Below are positions 19,029-26,925 of a stretch of 64,000 nt of DNA, one piece after another. The number at the start of each line of letters is the position of its first letter. The first letter of the stretch is position 1. The stretch is from Marinobacter maroccanus (GTDB taxonomy: Bacteria; Pseudomonadota; Gammaproteobacteria; Pseudomonadales; Oleiphilaceae). A program made the position numbers and the translations under genes. The notes beneath the pieces are model-generated. The model ran no database searches. It saw only the letters and a list, made by a program, of their open reading frames with translations, and was not told the DNA's origin. The DNA is taken from NCBI RefSeq assembly GCF_002933275.1, contig NZ_PSSX01000003.1, forward strand, positions 62,001 through 126,000. The letters run 5' to 3'.

Positions 19029-19376
19029 ATGGATAGTCAATTGTCGGCCGAAGACATTGATAAAATCAGAGCCATCATTAAGGCGTTCTACGGCCATTCT
19101 GTTGCTTCAGGATTCACTGAAAGCAGCGTAACCGAAGAAACCGTGCGCGCTATCGCCCATATGCTCGTGGAAACCGTCGATTGTAGTAGATGGGTTGATG
19201 CTGTTCCGTCTCCACAGGACCTACTACGACCAACACGCAGGATCACAAAATGGGCTTTACGCCTGATTCGCGAGGCAGGAAAACCTTTTTTGCAGAACGA
19301 AGTGAAGGTAAGCTGGCTTTGCCGAACTGTTCGTTCTGGCCAGTTCAGATCCTCTATCGAAACGACATTGAGATGA
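19029..19376 (+). CDS. Small hypothetical protein downstream of hcp
   Basis: A 115-residue soluble, mostly helical product (MDSQLSAEDIDKIRAIIKAF at the start) with a basic C-terminal half (PTRRITKWALRLIREAGKPF). I do not recognise a family. ATG 19029 is chosen because AGGGA lies 8 bases upstream; ATG 19020 would overlap that site. It is followed after 10 bases by a lipoprotein gene on the same strand. Base composition is AT-richer than in the flanking core genes. A role linked to Hcp is only suggested by position. Confidence 0.6.
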   Translation: MDSQLSAEDIDKIRAIIKAFYGHSVASGFTESSVTEETVRAIAHMLVETVDCSRWVDAVPSPQDLLRPTRRITKWALRLIREAGKPFLQNEVKVSWLCRTVRSGQFRSSIETTLR

Positions 19377-19386
19377 GACTCCCACC

Positions 19387-19836
19387 ATGGCAAGGATAGC
19401 CCTAGCTTTATCATTTTTACTTCTTCTCTCCGGCTGCGCATCCCAATCGTCATTGGTCATTCAACCATACAGCGAACTAGCTATAGAAGTACCAGAAAAG
19501 ATGTTCTCCTCTGTGAAGATGAGGGATGGCGAGCTTGTATTTTTGAGAAACAACCGGGTCGTAGGTTTTGTCAGATCGGAGGAGATTCCAAGTACAGTAA
19601 GCTCAAGTTCAGCGATTGACACCTCAACGACGCTTTTTGAGAGTGCCAATCAGGGTTCAAGTAAACCAATTTGGATGGAGCAAATTCCCGAAGCTCAGGT
19701 ATTTGGAGTAGTTCAGGGGGACTTTAGAACCGTATTTATTGTACCGAACGGCCAAGCTCAATCGCTTGTTACCTTCCAGGGGCCTGCTGAGAGTTCAACG
19801 TCATTGCGGATAAATGGCGAAATGATTTCAGAATAA
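19387..19836 (+). CDS. Predicted lipoprotein (paralogue 1)
   Basis: A 149-residue protein with a lipoprotein signal: MARIALALSFLLLLSGC, with the LSGC lipobox at about residue 17. The mature part contains LAIEVPEKMFSSVKMRDGEL and NNRVVGFV, which line up with LAFEINQDRFDTVDIQPSET and GSELVGSV in the next gene, so the two are diverged tandem paralogues. The product is likely anchored to a membrane facing the periplasm. Function unknown. Confidence 0.75.
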   Translation: MARIALALSFLLLLSGCASQSSLVIQPYSELAIEVPEKMFSSVKMRDGELVFLRNNRVVGFVRSEEIPSTVSSSSAIDTSTTLFESANQGSSKPIWMEQIPEAQVFGVVQGDFRTVFIVPNGQAQSLVTFQGPAESSTSLRINGEMISE

Positions 19837-19909
19837 TACATACCCGCCACTCACCCGGGCCCCGAATTCAGCAGCCTGCCAGCAGTTTTACATCGAAATA
19901 CAATCGGTA

Positions 19910-20368
19910 ATGAGAACATTCATAATTTTAAGGATTGTTTTGGCCAGCCTGATCTCAGGTTGTGCTGTAACTGACCAGGCATCCATTGAGTTTCGCACCT
20001 CCAACAACTTGGCGTTCGAAATCAATCAAGATCGGTTTGATACTGTCGATATCCAACCCTCTGAAACAAAGATTTGGCGCGGGTCAGAATTAGTGGGCTC
20101 TGTAGCAACGATGGAAACCAACGCCGACTTTTCAACGGCAGTTGAGGAGGTCAGACATGGTTTCAGGGAAGCAAAGAAATCCTTTGGTGACGTGATAAAA
20201 CTGAAATTGGGCGAAGGAGTCTACGGGTTCTCTGCAACTGTAAACGACTACACCACTGCTTTTATCGCCACGTCGAACCACCCGTCATCATGGGTTACGA
20301 TTAGCGCCGACGATGACGTTTTCTACGAAGTTTTATCCACATTGACGGTTCGCGAGAGGCACCGATAA
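19910..20368 (+). CDS. Predicted lipoprotein (paralogue 2)
   Basis: A 152-residue protein with a signal sequence and LISGC lipobox (cysteine about residue 18). It is a diverged paralogue of the preceding lipoprotein with the same order of motifs. ATG 19910 has no strong Shine-Dalgarno sequence. It converges on the brnA gene with about 33 bases between. Function unknown; the pair sits in an AT-richer patch between hcp and toxin-antitoxin remnants. Confidence 0.7.
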   Translation: MRTFIILRIVLASLISGCAVTDQASIEFRTSNNLAFEINQDRFDTVDIQPSETKIWRGSELVGSVATMETNADFSTAVEEVRHGFREAKKSFGDVIKLKLGEGVYGFSATVNDYTTAFIATSNHPSSWVTISADDDVFYEVLSTLTVRERHR

Positions 20369-20401
20369 CATTTGCCGTTAGTTGACACCACTGGCATTGT
20401 C

Positions 20402-20647
20402 TTAATTGAGCGGCTTATTAGCCGCCTCAGCCTGTAAACGCTCAACGAGCCAGACCTTGATAATCGATTGACGAGTAACGCCAATACGCGCAGCCTCACG
20501 GTCCAGAGACTCTACGACCCACGCCGGAAAATCAACATTGATTCGCTTTTGTTCCTGATTCACCCGCCGGGCAGAAGATAAATCAAGATCCTCAACCACG
20601 TCCCCTTGGGCCTCATCAAACTTCTTGTCGAAATCTTTAGCTTTCAT
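20402..20647 (-). CDS. brnA: BrnA-type ribbon-helix-helix antitoxin
   Basis: An 81-residue antitoxin of the BrnA/CopG class: MKAKDFDKKFDEAQGDV is an acidic N-terminus, and the C-terminal DNA-binding part has RINVDFPAWVVESLDREAAR then IGVTRQSIIKVWLVERL. ATG 20647 is preferred to an upstream TTG at 20656. It begins 5 bases after the stop of the brnT frame, the usual toxin-first order. It would bind the toxin and repress the promoter. The cognate toxin gene is interrupted, so the antitoxin may be a leftover. Confidence 0.88.
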   Translation of the reverse strand: MKAKDFDKKFDEAQGDVVEDLDLSSARRVNQEQKRINVDFPAWVVESLDREAARIGVTRQSIIKVWLVERLQAEAANKPLN

Positions 20648-20652
20648 AAAGC

Positions 20653-20901
20653 TCAACCTCTTTTTTTTCGGGAACGCCTGACAGAAATCAGGCGAATACT
20701 CCCTTCCCGGTATGTCACAACGGCCGACCAGTGTTTGTCCCCAATCTTGCCAATCAGTAAATAACGGGGCTCATCCACGCACTTTGCCTTTATTTCCAGC
20801 AAATACGGGTCTTTCCACAACTGTTGGGCATCAACGAAATCAATGCCATGCTTGTCCAGATTTGCGTGGCTTTTGGTTTAGTCAAATTCAAACACATCCA
20901 T
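20653..20901 (-). pseudogene. brnT: brnT toxin gene with premature stop
   Basis: Reading from ATG 20901, the frame codes MDVFEFD, then TAA at 20878-20880, then TKSHANLDKHGIDFVDAQQL and continues open to TGA at 20653. The post-stop part matches BrnT RNase toxins (FEFDxxK..NLxKHGIDFxxA..LW, then YLLIGKIGDKHWSAVVTYR and a basic end). A single base change at codon 8 explains the stop. No in-frame ATG/GTG/TTG lies close behind it, so translation of a full toxin is unlikely. Confidence 0.85.
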
Positions 20902-20943
20902 GAGTACAAATTATTCCTTTTTTACTCCCCCAACAAGAGAGTA

Positions 20944-21395
20944 CTACAAAACCTGGACCAGCCTCTCTCTTTTGGCTTCCAGATAGGACGCTATCACATT
21001 GGCGACCCGGCAGATTCTGGTGTATTCCATCAGCTTGCCGGGACGGAAGGTTTTCCGGGAGCGATAAAGTTCCAGAGCCTCAATCACCACATCCATGCCG
21101 ATGCGACTCCGGAACTTAAAACAGTACGCCAGGGTTTTCTCAGAGTTGTATACGTTTACGAAGATGCCATCCACGTCCACCCGGTCAATGCCCGCACTGA
21201 AGGCCAGCGCGGAAATCAGGCAAAACACCGCATTGGGAAAACGGGTAGCGGCAGCCGCCAGATCCGGGTTTTCGATCGGGGGTACCTACTATAGCCCCGG
21301 GCCAGCGCTTCGCTCAGGCGAAGCTGGCCGCCGTGCTCTCGGAACAGGCTTTGGAGTTGCGCCCGGGAAGACTGGGAGGAGCCGGAATCAGACAA
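20944..21395 (-). pseudogene. Degraded AbiEi-family antitoxin/regulator gene
   Basis: The open part (20944-21228) codes AVFCLISALAFSAGIDRVDV, YNSEKTLAYCFKFRSRIGMD and MEYTRICRVANVIASYLEA, matching the C-terminal half of AbiEi (type IV antitoxin) proteins. Upstream in another frame is LFREHGGQLRLSEALARGY, the start of the same family. A TAG at 21286-21288 and a frame change separate the pieces, and family segments expected after SEALARGY and after SALAF are missing. So it carries a frameshift and at least two internal deletions. No AbiEii toxin gene lies nearby. Confidence 0.75.
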
Positions 21396-21437
21396 ACTGT
21401 CACCACTTATTGATATCTGGTGACAATTTGTCTGATT
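21386..21437. promoter_or_regulatory. 20-bp inverted repeat at the abiEi remnant start
   Basis: AATCAGACAAACTGTCACCA and its reverse complement (one mismatch) flank a 12-base spacer. AbiEi proteins are known to repress their own promoter by binding inverted repeats, so this is probably the operator of the decayed gene. It could also act as a terminator stem. Confidence 0.6.
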
Positions 21438-21668
21438 AGCGTTGAGGGTTCAGGCGGCGGCTTCGTCTGCCTTCTCCGCCTGGTCACCCTGTATAGAAAG
21501 CGGGAGCTCCTCGGCCTTCATGATGAAAAGGCGTCTCCTGAAACTACCACTACACAAAATGTGGAAAGACTCTAAACAACATTGGGAAAGCAGACCATAG
21601 CAAACCGTAAATTCGAACGTTAAGCTTGTCTATTCTTACGCAACCGTGAAGTAGCCAGGTACCCAAGT

Positions 21669-22385
21669 TTGCAGAAAACGCCCTTACCAACCCAGACCGC
21701 CATCAGCCTCGGCGAGCTCATGTGCGCCGTCACCCGGCACTGGCTCTGGCAACCGGCGGAGCAGTGGGTCCGGGAACGCAATCCGGGCAGCGTCCTGCAT
21801 TGCCGGGTTGGGTCCGGCCAGGCCACCTATCACCGTTACGATTCTCGAGACCGGCAACACCTGATCACCTACGGTGCCCGCATGATTGCCGCCAAGCACC
21901 AGCCGGAGACGGCGAGCGGCTGGCTGTCGGGCCGGGAGATCCGGAAACGGGGTTACTTCGGTGGGGAACTGAGCACCCTGAATTTGCTCGCACACACCTG
22001 CTGCCACGAGTTTGCCCATCTCCTGCAGCAAAGTGCCGGCCAGCGATATCGCGGATCCGTGCACAACCGCCATTTCTACACCATTCTGGATGAGTTGCAC
22101 GAGAGCGGGACCGCGCAAGCGACCCGTAAGGCCCTGGCAGATGAGGCGAGGGAACAGGGTCTGGCGCTACCGGATACGCCCTTCGAGCCTGTGGACACAA
22201 GGCAACAGATGGCCCACTGGCAGGTGGGCGATACCGTGCGTTTTGGTGCCGGCCGGCGGGAACTGCACGGGCAGATTATCCGGGTTAATCGAAAGACCTG
22301 CACCGTAGACGGTATCGGGCACTCGAAAGGGGTGCGTTATAGGGTTCCGGTGCAGATGCTAAGCCCGCTTAAACCGACTCGGTAG
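21669..22385 (+). CDS. SprT-like zinc metallopeptidase domain protein
   Basis: A 238-residue protein (TTG start at 21669) or 221 residues from ATG 21720. The central HEFAHLLQ is a zinc-binding HExxH motif, followed by RGSVHNRHFY that supplies the third ligand, as in SprT-like proteins. The C-terminal part (VGDTVRFGAGRRELHGQIIR then KTCTVDG) resembles a small beta-barrel. It probably acts in the cytoplasm; substrate unknown. The 3' end overlaps nasA by 17 bases in the convergent direction. Confidence 0.8.
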   Translation: MQKTPLPTQTAISLGELMCAVTRHWLWQPAEQWVRERNPGSVLHCRVGSGQATYHRYDSRDRQHLITYGARMIAAKHQPETASGWLSGREIRKRGYFGGELSTLNLLAHTCCHEFAHLLQQSAGQRYRGSVHNRHFYTILDELHESGTAQATRKALADEAREQGLALPDTPFEPVDTRQQMAHWQVGDTVRFGAGRRELHGQIIRVNRKTCTVDGIGHSKGVRYRVPVQMLSPLKPTR

Positions 22386-25014
22386 CGGCAACCAGGAGGC
22401 TCCGTATCTCCGGCACACAGGACCCACAGTTAGTGCCGCACTTGAGCTCACGACCGAGGGCATCGACGCTGTTGGCACCCCGCCCAATCGCCTGCTGAAT
22501 CTGTCGGTCCCCAACCTGGAAGCAGCTGCAAACCAGGTTGCCGGCATCATCCCCATCGACGGCCTTTGCCGCCAGCAGGCCGCGCCGGCTCGCCTCGTCG
22601 AGCTCTGGCTGACTAAAGCAGCTGACCAGCCAGTCCACGGATGGCAGTGCAGCCGGGTCACGATCCACCATGAGTACCGCCTCCAATTGACCATTGCGCA
22701 ACCGCGCCGCCCGGAAGCGGCCTTCGCGGACGTCTTCCATCACCAGCTGCGGCTGGCCGCCGAGCCAGTCTGGCACAGCACTTTTCCAATCCATGTTGCA
22801 CTGCCCCGCAACGATCCAGCTATCGCAATCGGGCAGAACCTGTTGGGCCCAGTAGTCTGCCTTCCAGCGTTTCGGACGATCCCGTCGCACCAGCAAACGT
22901 CCATACCAACGGGCAGGCCAGTGGGTGAGGGTAGCACGACCTTGCTTGGCCTCCGGTTGCCCGGATATCGGGTCCACCAGGCTGTCAGTAAGCGCTGTAG
23001 CCAGACCCTGCCCGGTGAACTGATCGTTCCAGTGGATCGGCACAAACACCTCACCACGCCGCTGCTCCGGCGCACTGCGCACCCGGCCGACAAAGTGCCC
23101 ATGGGCACTCTTCAGTGTTGCCAATGCCCCCGGGGTGAGGGAAAGCGCCCGAATATCCTCGGGATGCACCTCAATGAACGGCTCGGGGCGATGGGCCAGC
23201 AACCGGCTGGACCGGGCTGTCCGGGTCATGGTGTGCCACTGGTCCCGGATACGGCCCGTATTCACGATCAACGGAAACGCTTCATTCGGATTCCTGGCCG
23301 GTAATCGAGAGGCAATCGGTATCAGGCGGGCGCGCCCGTTGGCGGTCGCAAAGCGACCGTCAGTGAACAGTCGCCTGGAATCAGACGCCGCCGCGGTAAC
23401 CGGCCATTGGACAGGCTCAAGCAACTCGTATTGTTCATTGCTCAACTCCGCAAGCCCGGAAATATCAAAGAAACGCTGACCGGCGTTCTCGAACCCCGAC
23501 AACCGGGCATGTTCCCGGAAAATGTCCGCGGGCCTTTCATAGTCAAAGCCCGCCTGGTGTCCCAGGGCGCGGGCCACCGCACTGACGATCCACCAGTCGG
23601 GCCTGGCCTCTCCGGGCAACGGCAGAAAGCGCCGCTGACGGGAAATGCAGCGTTCGGAATTGGTAACCGTGCCGTCTTTCTCACCCCAACCCGCCGCCGG
23701 CAACAGGATGTCTGCATGGCGGGCGGTGTCTGTGTCCCTGACGCAATCAGACACAATGACAGTCGGACACAGGTCCAGGGCCCGCCGGATACGATGGGTC
23801 TCCGGCAAACTGACCGCAGGGTTGGTGGCCATGATCCACAACACCTTGATATCACCCCGCTCAACCGCATCGAACAGGTCGACGGCTTTCATGCCCGGTC
23901 CATCTGGGACCGCCTCGGTCTCCCAGAACCGGGCCACGCGGTCCCGGGCACCCGGGCTGTCGTAATCCATATGAGCGGCAAGGGTGTTGGCCAGCCCTCC
24001 CACTTCCCGGCCACCCATGGCATTGGGTTGGCCGGTCAGGGAAAGGGGGCTGGCGCCGGGCTTGCCCACCCGGCCTGTGGCCAGATGGCAGTTGATAATG
24101 GCGTTGCCCTTGTCGGTGCCGGCCGAAGACTGATTGATGCCCTGGGAGAACGCCGTCACCGTGCGCTGCTCTTCTGCGAACCATCGGTAAAAGGTAATGA
24201 CATCTTCTAACGGCAGCTCACAGATCCTGGACACCGCTTCGGGAGAGGGTGCCGCGGATCTGGCAGCGCTGAGACTGTCGTCAAAACCTTCACAATGATC
24301 AGCCAGGTAACCATGGTCAACAGTCTGCTGGTCGGCCAGCCAGACCAGTAAGCCATTGAACAGCACCGTATCGGTCCCGGGACGGATGGCCAGATGCAGA
24401 TCCGCCAGATCGCTGGTGGCGGTTTTACGGGGATCAATCACCACCACACGACGACCGGGTCGCGCCGAAGCCTGCATTCTCTGATAGAGCACCGGATGCG
24501 CCCAGGCGGCATTGCTGCCCGCCAGCACCAACAGGTTGGCCAGTTCCAGGTCTTCATAACAGCCAGGAACCAGATCCCCGCCAAAGGCCCTTTTATGGGC
24601 AGCGACGGCGGACGACATGCACAGGCGGGAATTGGTATCCACGTTGGGTGTGCGGATAAACCCCTTGGCCAGTTTGTTGGCCACGTAATAATCTTCCGTC
24701 AATAACTGACCGGAGAGATAGAAGGCCACAGACCCGGGCCCATGAAGCGCCACTGATTCACGAATCCGTCGGGCCACTTCCGCCACTGCCTGCGGCCAGG
24801 CACTTTCACGACCGTGAACAACAGGCCGCAACAGTCGTCCATCAGGAGTCAGCGTTTCGTGTAAGGCAGAGCCCTTCACGCAAAGGCGCCCCAGATTCGC
24901 CGGATGTGTCTCATCCCCGCGGGTCGCAGATGGCGTTGCGCTCAATCCACAACCCACACCGCAATACGGGCAGGTGGTTTGAACCGTCGCCGGTTTTTTG
25001 TTGGTACCGGTCAC
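22369..25014 (-). CDS. nasA: Assimilatory nitrate reductase, catalytic subunit
   Basis: An 881-residue molybdopterin enzyme reducing nitrate to nitrite in the cytoplasm. CPYCGVGCG near the N-terminus binds a 4Fe-4S cluster; a Mo-bisMGD domain follows (SRLCMSSAVAAHKRAFGGD, QGINQSSAGTDKGNAI, LTGQPNAMGGREVGG). The C-terminal 60 residues form a BFD-type 2Fe-2S domain (NLVCSCFQVGD, KCGTNCGSCVPE). GTG 25014 is chosen because GAGGAGG lies 5 bases upstream; the ATG at 25050 is inside a terminator hairpin. It diverges from nrtA. Confidence 0.95.
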   Translation of the reverse strand: MTGTNKKPATVQTTCPYCGVGCGLSATPSATRGDETHPANLGRLCVKGSALHETLTPDGRLLRPVVHGRESAWPQAVAEVARRIRESVALHGPGSVAFYLSGQLLTEDYYVANKLAKGFIRTPNVDTNSRLCMSSAVAAHKRAFGGDLVPGCYEDLELANLLVLAGSNAAWAHPVLYQRMQASARPGRRVVVIDPRKTATSDLADLHLAIRPGTDTVLFNGLLVWLADQQTVDHGYLADHCEGFDDSLSAARSAAPSPEAVSRICELPLEDVITFYRWFAEEQRTVTAFSQGINQSSAGTDKGNAIINCHLATGRVGKPGASPLSLTGQPNAMGGREVGGLANTLAAHMDYDSPGARDRVARFWETEAVPDGPGMKAVDLFDAVERGDIKVLWIMATNPAVSLPETHRIRRALDLCPTVIVSDCVRDTDTARHADILLPAAGWGEKDGTVTNSERCISRQRRFLPLPGEARPDWWIVSAVARALGHQAGFDYERPADIFREHARLSGFENAGQRFFDISGLAELSNEQYELLEPVQWPVTAAASDSRRLFTDGRFATANGRARLIPIASRLPARNPNEAFPLIVNTGRIRDQWHTMTRTARSSRLLAHRPEPFIEVHPEDIRALSLTPGALATLKSAHGHFVGRVRSAPEQRRGEVFVPIHWNDQFTGQGLATALTDSLVDPISGQPEAKQGRATLTHWPARWYGRLLVRRDRPKRWKADYWAQQVLPDCDSWIVAGQCNMDWKSAVPDWLGGQPQLVMEDVREGRFRAARLRNGQLEAVLMVDRDPAALPSVDWLVSCFSQPELDEASRRGLLAAKAVDGDDAGNLVCSCFQVGDRQIQQAIGRGANSVDALGRELKCGTNCGSCVPEIRSLLVAATESV

Positions 25015-25034
25015 AGCACCTCCTCGGGTTTCAT

Positions 25035-25092
25035 AAAAAAAGCCCGCCAATCCGGATGCCTTGGAGGCGCATCAGGGGCGGGCTTCTTTGCC
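25035..25092 (-). promoter_or_regulatory. Leader attenuator of nasA
   Basis: On the minus strand a terminator stem AGCCCGCC (25084-25077) / GGCGGGCT (25048-25041) is followed by seven Ts, ending about 20 bases before the nasA GTG. Its 5' arm overlaps a small hairpin GGC-AAAGAA-GCC (25092-25081) whose six-base loop has A first and G fourth. A second hairpin GTT-CAAGAC-AAC lies just upstream (25115-25104). Confidence 0.75.
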
Positions 25093-25130
25093 AATGGAAT
25101 CAGGTTGTCTTGAACAGTCGCATAACCGGT

Positions 25131-25146
25131 TGCAATAACAGGGCCA
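25131..25146 (-). promoter_or_regulatory. Sigma-54 promoter for nasA
   Basis: On the minus strand TGGCCCTGTTATTGCA fits TGGCACG-N4-TTGCA with GG and GC 10 bases apart. Predicted start is near 25120, giving a leader of about 105 bases. Confidence 0.75.
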
Positions 25147-25375
25147 TTCCGATCGAGGGCGGCTCCGGGCTCTTCCAGACACCGACTATGGCGGCTCTCG
25201 AGGATTTCAGCCCCGCATCAATGCGCCAAGGCTCCGGGCCAACCATCAAATCCGGTATCAAAGTGGTGCAAACCTGCCCTACCACGCACTAAAACCAGAC
25301 GAATACCCGCTCACCATACCTGCCGCCTTCTCGAAGAACTCTCCTAACTCGTTGTTTTATCGAGACCAGCCGATA
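25147..25375. other. Shared upstream region between nasA and nrtA
   Basis: This stretch lies between the two divergent -24/-12 elements, where enhancer-binding proteins would bind. I see no perfect NtrC palindrome in it; a degenerate repeat around 25262-25291 (AGTGGTGC...CCACGCACT) is the closest. A 61-codon minus-strand frame (25100-25285) has no recognisable product and overlaps the promoter, so it is not called. Confidence 0.4.
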
Positions 25376-25391
25376 TGGCACGGCCCGTGCA
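25376..25391 (+). promoter_or_regulatory. Sigma-54 promoter for nrtA
   Basis: TGGCACGGCCCGTGCA matches TGGCACG-N4-TTGCA at all but one position, with GG and GC 10 bases apart. Predicted start is near 25402. Confidence 0.8.
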
Positions 25392-25412
25392 AGACGCCAA
25401 GCAGAGACGCGC

Positions 25413-25485
25413 GTTACGACTCAACAGAAAACTGATCCCCAGGCACAGACGCCTGCTTTCCGGCAACGGAGAGCGGGCGTTTTTG
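25413..25485 (+). promoter_or_regulatory. Leader attenuator of nrtA
   Basis: The terminator has a 14-bp stem (25449-25462 with 25467-25480, two G-T pairs), a GCAA loop and a T-run. Its 5' arm overlaps hairpin CAGGC-ACAGAC-GCCTG (25440-25455), with a six-base loop that has A first and G fourth. A weaker hairpin GTT-ACGACTC-AAC lies at 25413-25425. CTGATCCC between the hairpins is mirrored by CTGATTCC in the nasA leader. Confidence 0.78.
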
Positions 25486-25515
25486 CGTTTGGGCCAAACA
25501 GAATGAGGTATATCC

Positions 25516-26898
25516 ATGTACACGCTCACACGAAGAACCGCCCGCTGGCTGACTCAAATTCTGCTAACAGCCACCTTCTGGACAGTCAGCACGGGGGCTC
25601 AGGCGGAAATTGGTCCGGCCGAGAAGCCGGACCTCAAGCTCGGCTTTATCAAGCTGACCGATATGGCGCCCCTGGCGATTGCCTGGGAACAGGGCTTCTT
25701 TATGGACGAAGGCCTGTTTGTGGAACTGGAAGCACAGGCGAACTGGAAGGTGCTACTGGACCGGGTGATTACCGGGGAGCTGGATGGCGCCCACATGCTC
25801 GCCGGCCAGCCCCTCGGCGCCTCCATTGGCTACGGCACCCGGGCCGATATCATCACGGCCTTCAGCATGGACCTGAACGGTAACGGTATAACGGTTTCCA
25901 ATGATGTCTGGGACACCATGAGCCAGCATATCCCCGATAATGCCGACGGCAAGCCCGAGCACCCGATCAGCGCCAGTGCACTTCTGCCCGTGGTGGAAGC
26001 GGCCCGGGATCGGGGCGAACGGTTCCGAATGGGCATGGTGTTTCCCGTGTCCACCCATAACTATGAGCTTCGCTACTGGCTGGCAGCCGGCGGACTGAAC
26101 CCCGGCTACTACGCCCCCCAGCGCGGCGACACCAGCGGCACCCTGGAAGCCGACGTGCACCTGTCGGTGACGCCACCGCCGCAGATGCCGGCCACCATGG
26201 AGGCGGGCACCATCCAGGGCTACTGCGTGGGTGAGCCCTGGAACCAGCAGGCAGTGTTCATGGGCATCGGCGTTCCGGTGATTACTGACTATGAGATCTG
26301 GCCGAATAACCCGGAAAAGGTCTTCGGCGTGACCCGTCAGTGGGCTGAGGACTACCCGAACACCCATTTGCGCCTGCTTCGCGCCATGATTCGCGCCGCC
26401 CACTGGCTCGATGAGAACAACAATGCCAACCGGGACGAGGCCGTGAAAATCCTGGCCCGGCCCAGCTATGTGGGTGCCGATGAGGCGGTGATTGCCAACT
26501 CCATGACCGGTACCTTCGAGTATGAAAAAGGCGACGTTCGCGAAGTCCCGGATTTCAATGTCTTCTTCCGGTATCACGCCACCTACCCGTATCCGTCCGA
26601 TGCCATCTGGTATCTCACCCAGATGCGCCGCTGGGGCCAGATACCCGAGGCCAAGCCGGACGACTGGTATATGGAAACCGCAGCCCGGGTTTACCGGGCC
26701 GACATCTACCAGCAGGCAGCTCGTTCACTGATTGCCGACGGCACGCTGAAGGCCTCGGATTTTCCGGACTTCGATGCCGAGAACTTTCAGCGCCCGCAAC
26801 AGGGCGAGCTGATTGACGGTATCGCCTTCACCCCCCGAACACCCAACGCCTATATCGACGGTTTCGACATCGGCCTGAAAGGTACGCAAACCCCGTAA
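25516..26898 (+). CDS. nrtA: Nitrate ABC transporter substrate-binding protein (NrtA/CmpA family)
   Basis: A 460-residue exported binding protein. The signal peptide ([18 protein letters not shown]) is followed by the family's [20 protein letters not shown] and [21 protein letters not shown], then NGNGITVSN. The family binds nitrate/nitrite or bicarbonate; location beside nasA points to nitrate. No lipobox cysteine is present, unlike cyanobacterial NrtA. The nrtB gene follows after 27 bases with AGGAGG. Expression appears to be under sigma-54 and an antitermination leader. Confidence 0.92.
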   Translation: MYTLTRRTARWLTQILLTATFWTVSTGAQAEIGPAEKPDLKLGFIKLTDMAPLAIAWEQGFFMDEGLFVELEAQANWKVLLDRVITGELDGAHMLAGQPLGASIGYGTRADIITAFSMDLNGNGITVSNDVWDTMSQHIPDNADGKPEHPISASALLPVVEAARDRGERFRMGMVFPVSTHNYELRYWLAAGGLNPGYYAPQRGDTSGTLEADVHLSVTPPPQMPATMEAGTIQGYCVGEPWNQQAVFMGIGVPVITDYEIWPNNPEKVFGVTRQWAEDYPNTHLRLLRAMIRAAHWLDENNNANRDEAVKILARPSYVGADEAVIANSMTGTFEYEKGDVREVPDFNVFFRYHATYPYPSDAIWYLTQMRRWGQIPEAKPDDWYMETAARVYRADIYQQAARSLIADGTLKASDFPDFDAENFQRPQQGELIDGIAFTPRTPNAYIDGFDIGLKGTQTP

Positions 26899-26925
26899 CC
26901 GGGTTTGCAAGGAGGTTTGATAACC

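Noticed and set aside
21460..21525. 24-codon minus-strand frame starting MMKAEELPLS
   Set aside because: Too short to assign, with no family recognised; possibly a leftover of transferred DNA.
25015..25050. Longer nasA start at ATG 25050
   Set aside because: That ATG lies in the 3' part of the leader terminator hairpin, whereas GTG 25014 has an ideal ribosome site and gives a normal N-terminus just before the 4Fe-4S motif.
25177..25233. Two minus-strand hairpins with hexaloops ATTGAT and ATAGTC that fit the ANTAR A1/G4 rule
   Set aside because: They lie upstream of the predicted nasA start near 25120 and far from the leader terminator, so they would not be in the nasA leader RNA; taken as chance matches.
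25100..25285. 61-codon minus-strand open frame upstream of nasA
   Set aside because: It overlaps the nasA promoter and leader, has no ribosome site seen and no family resemblance.
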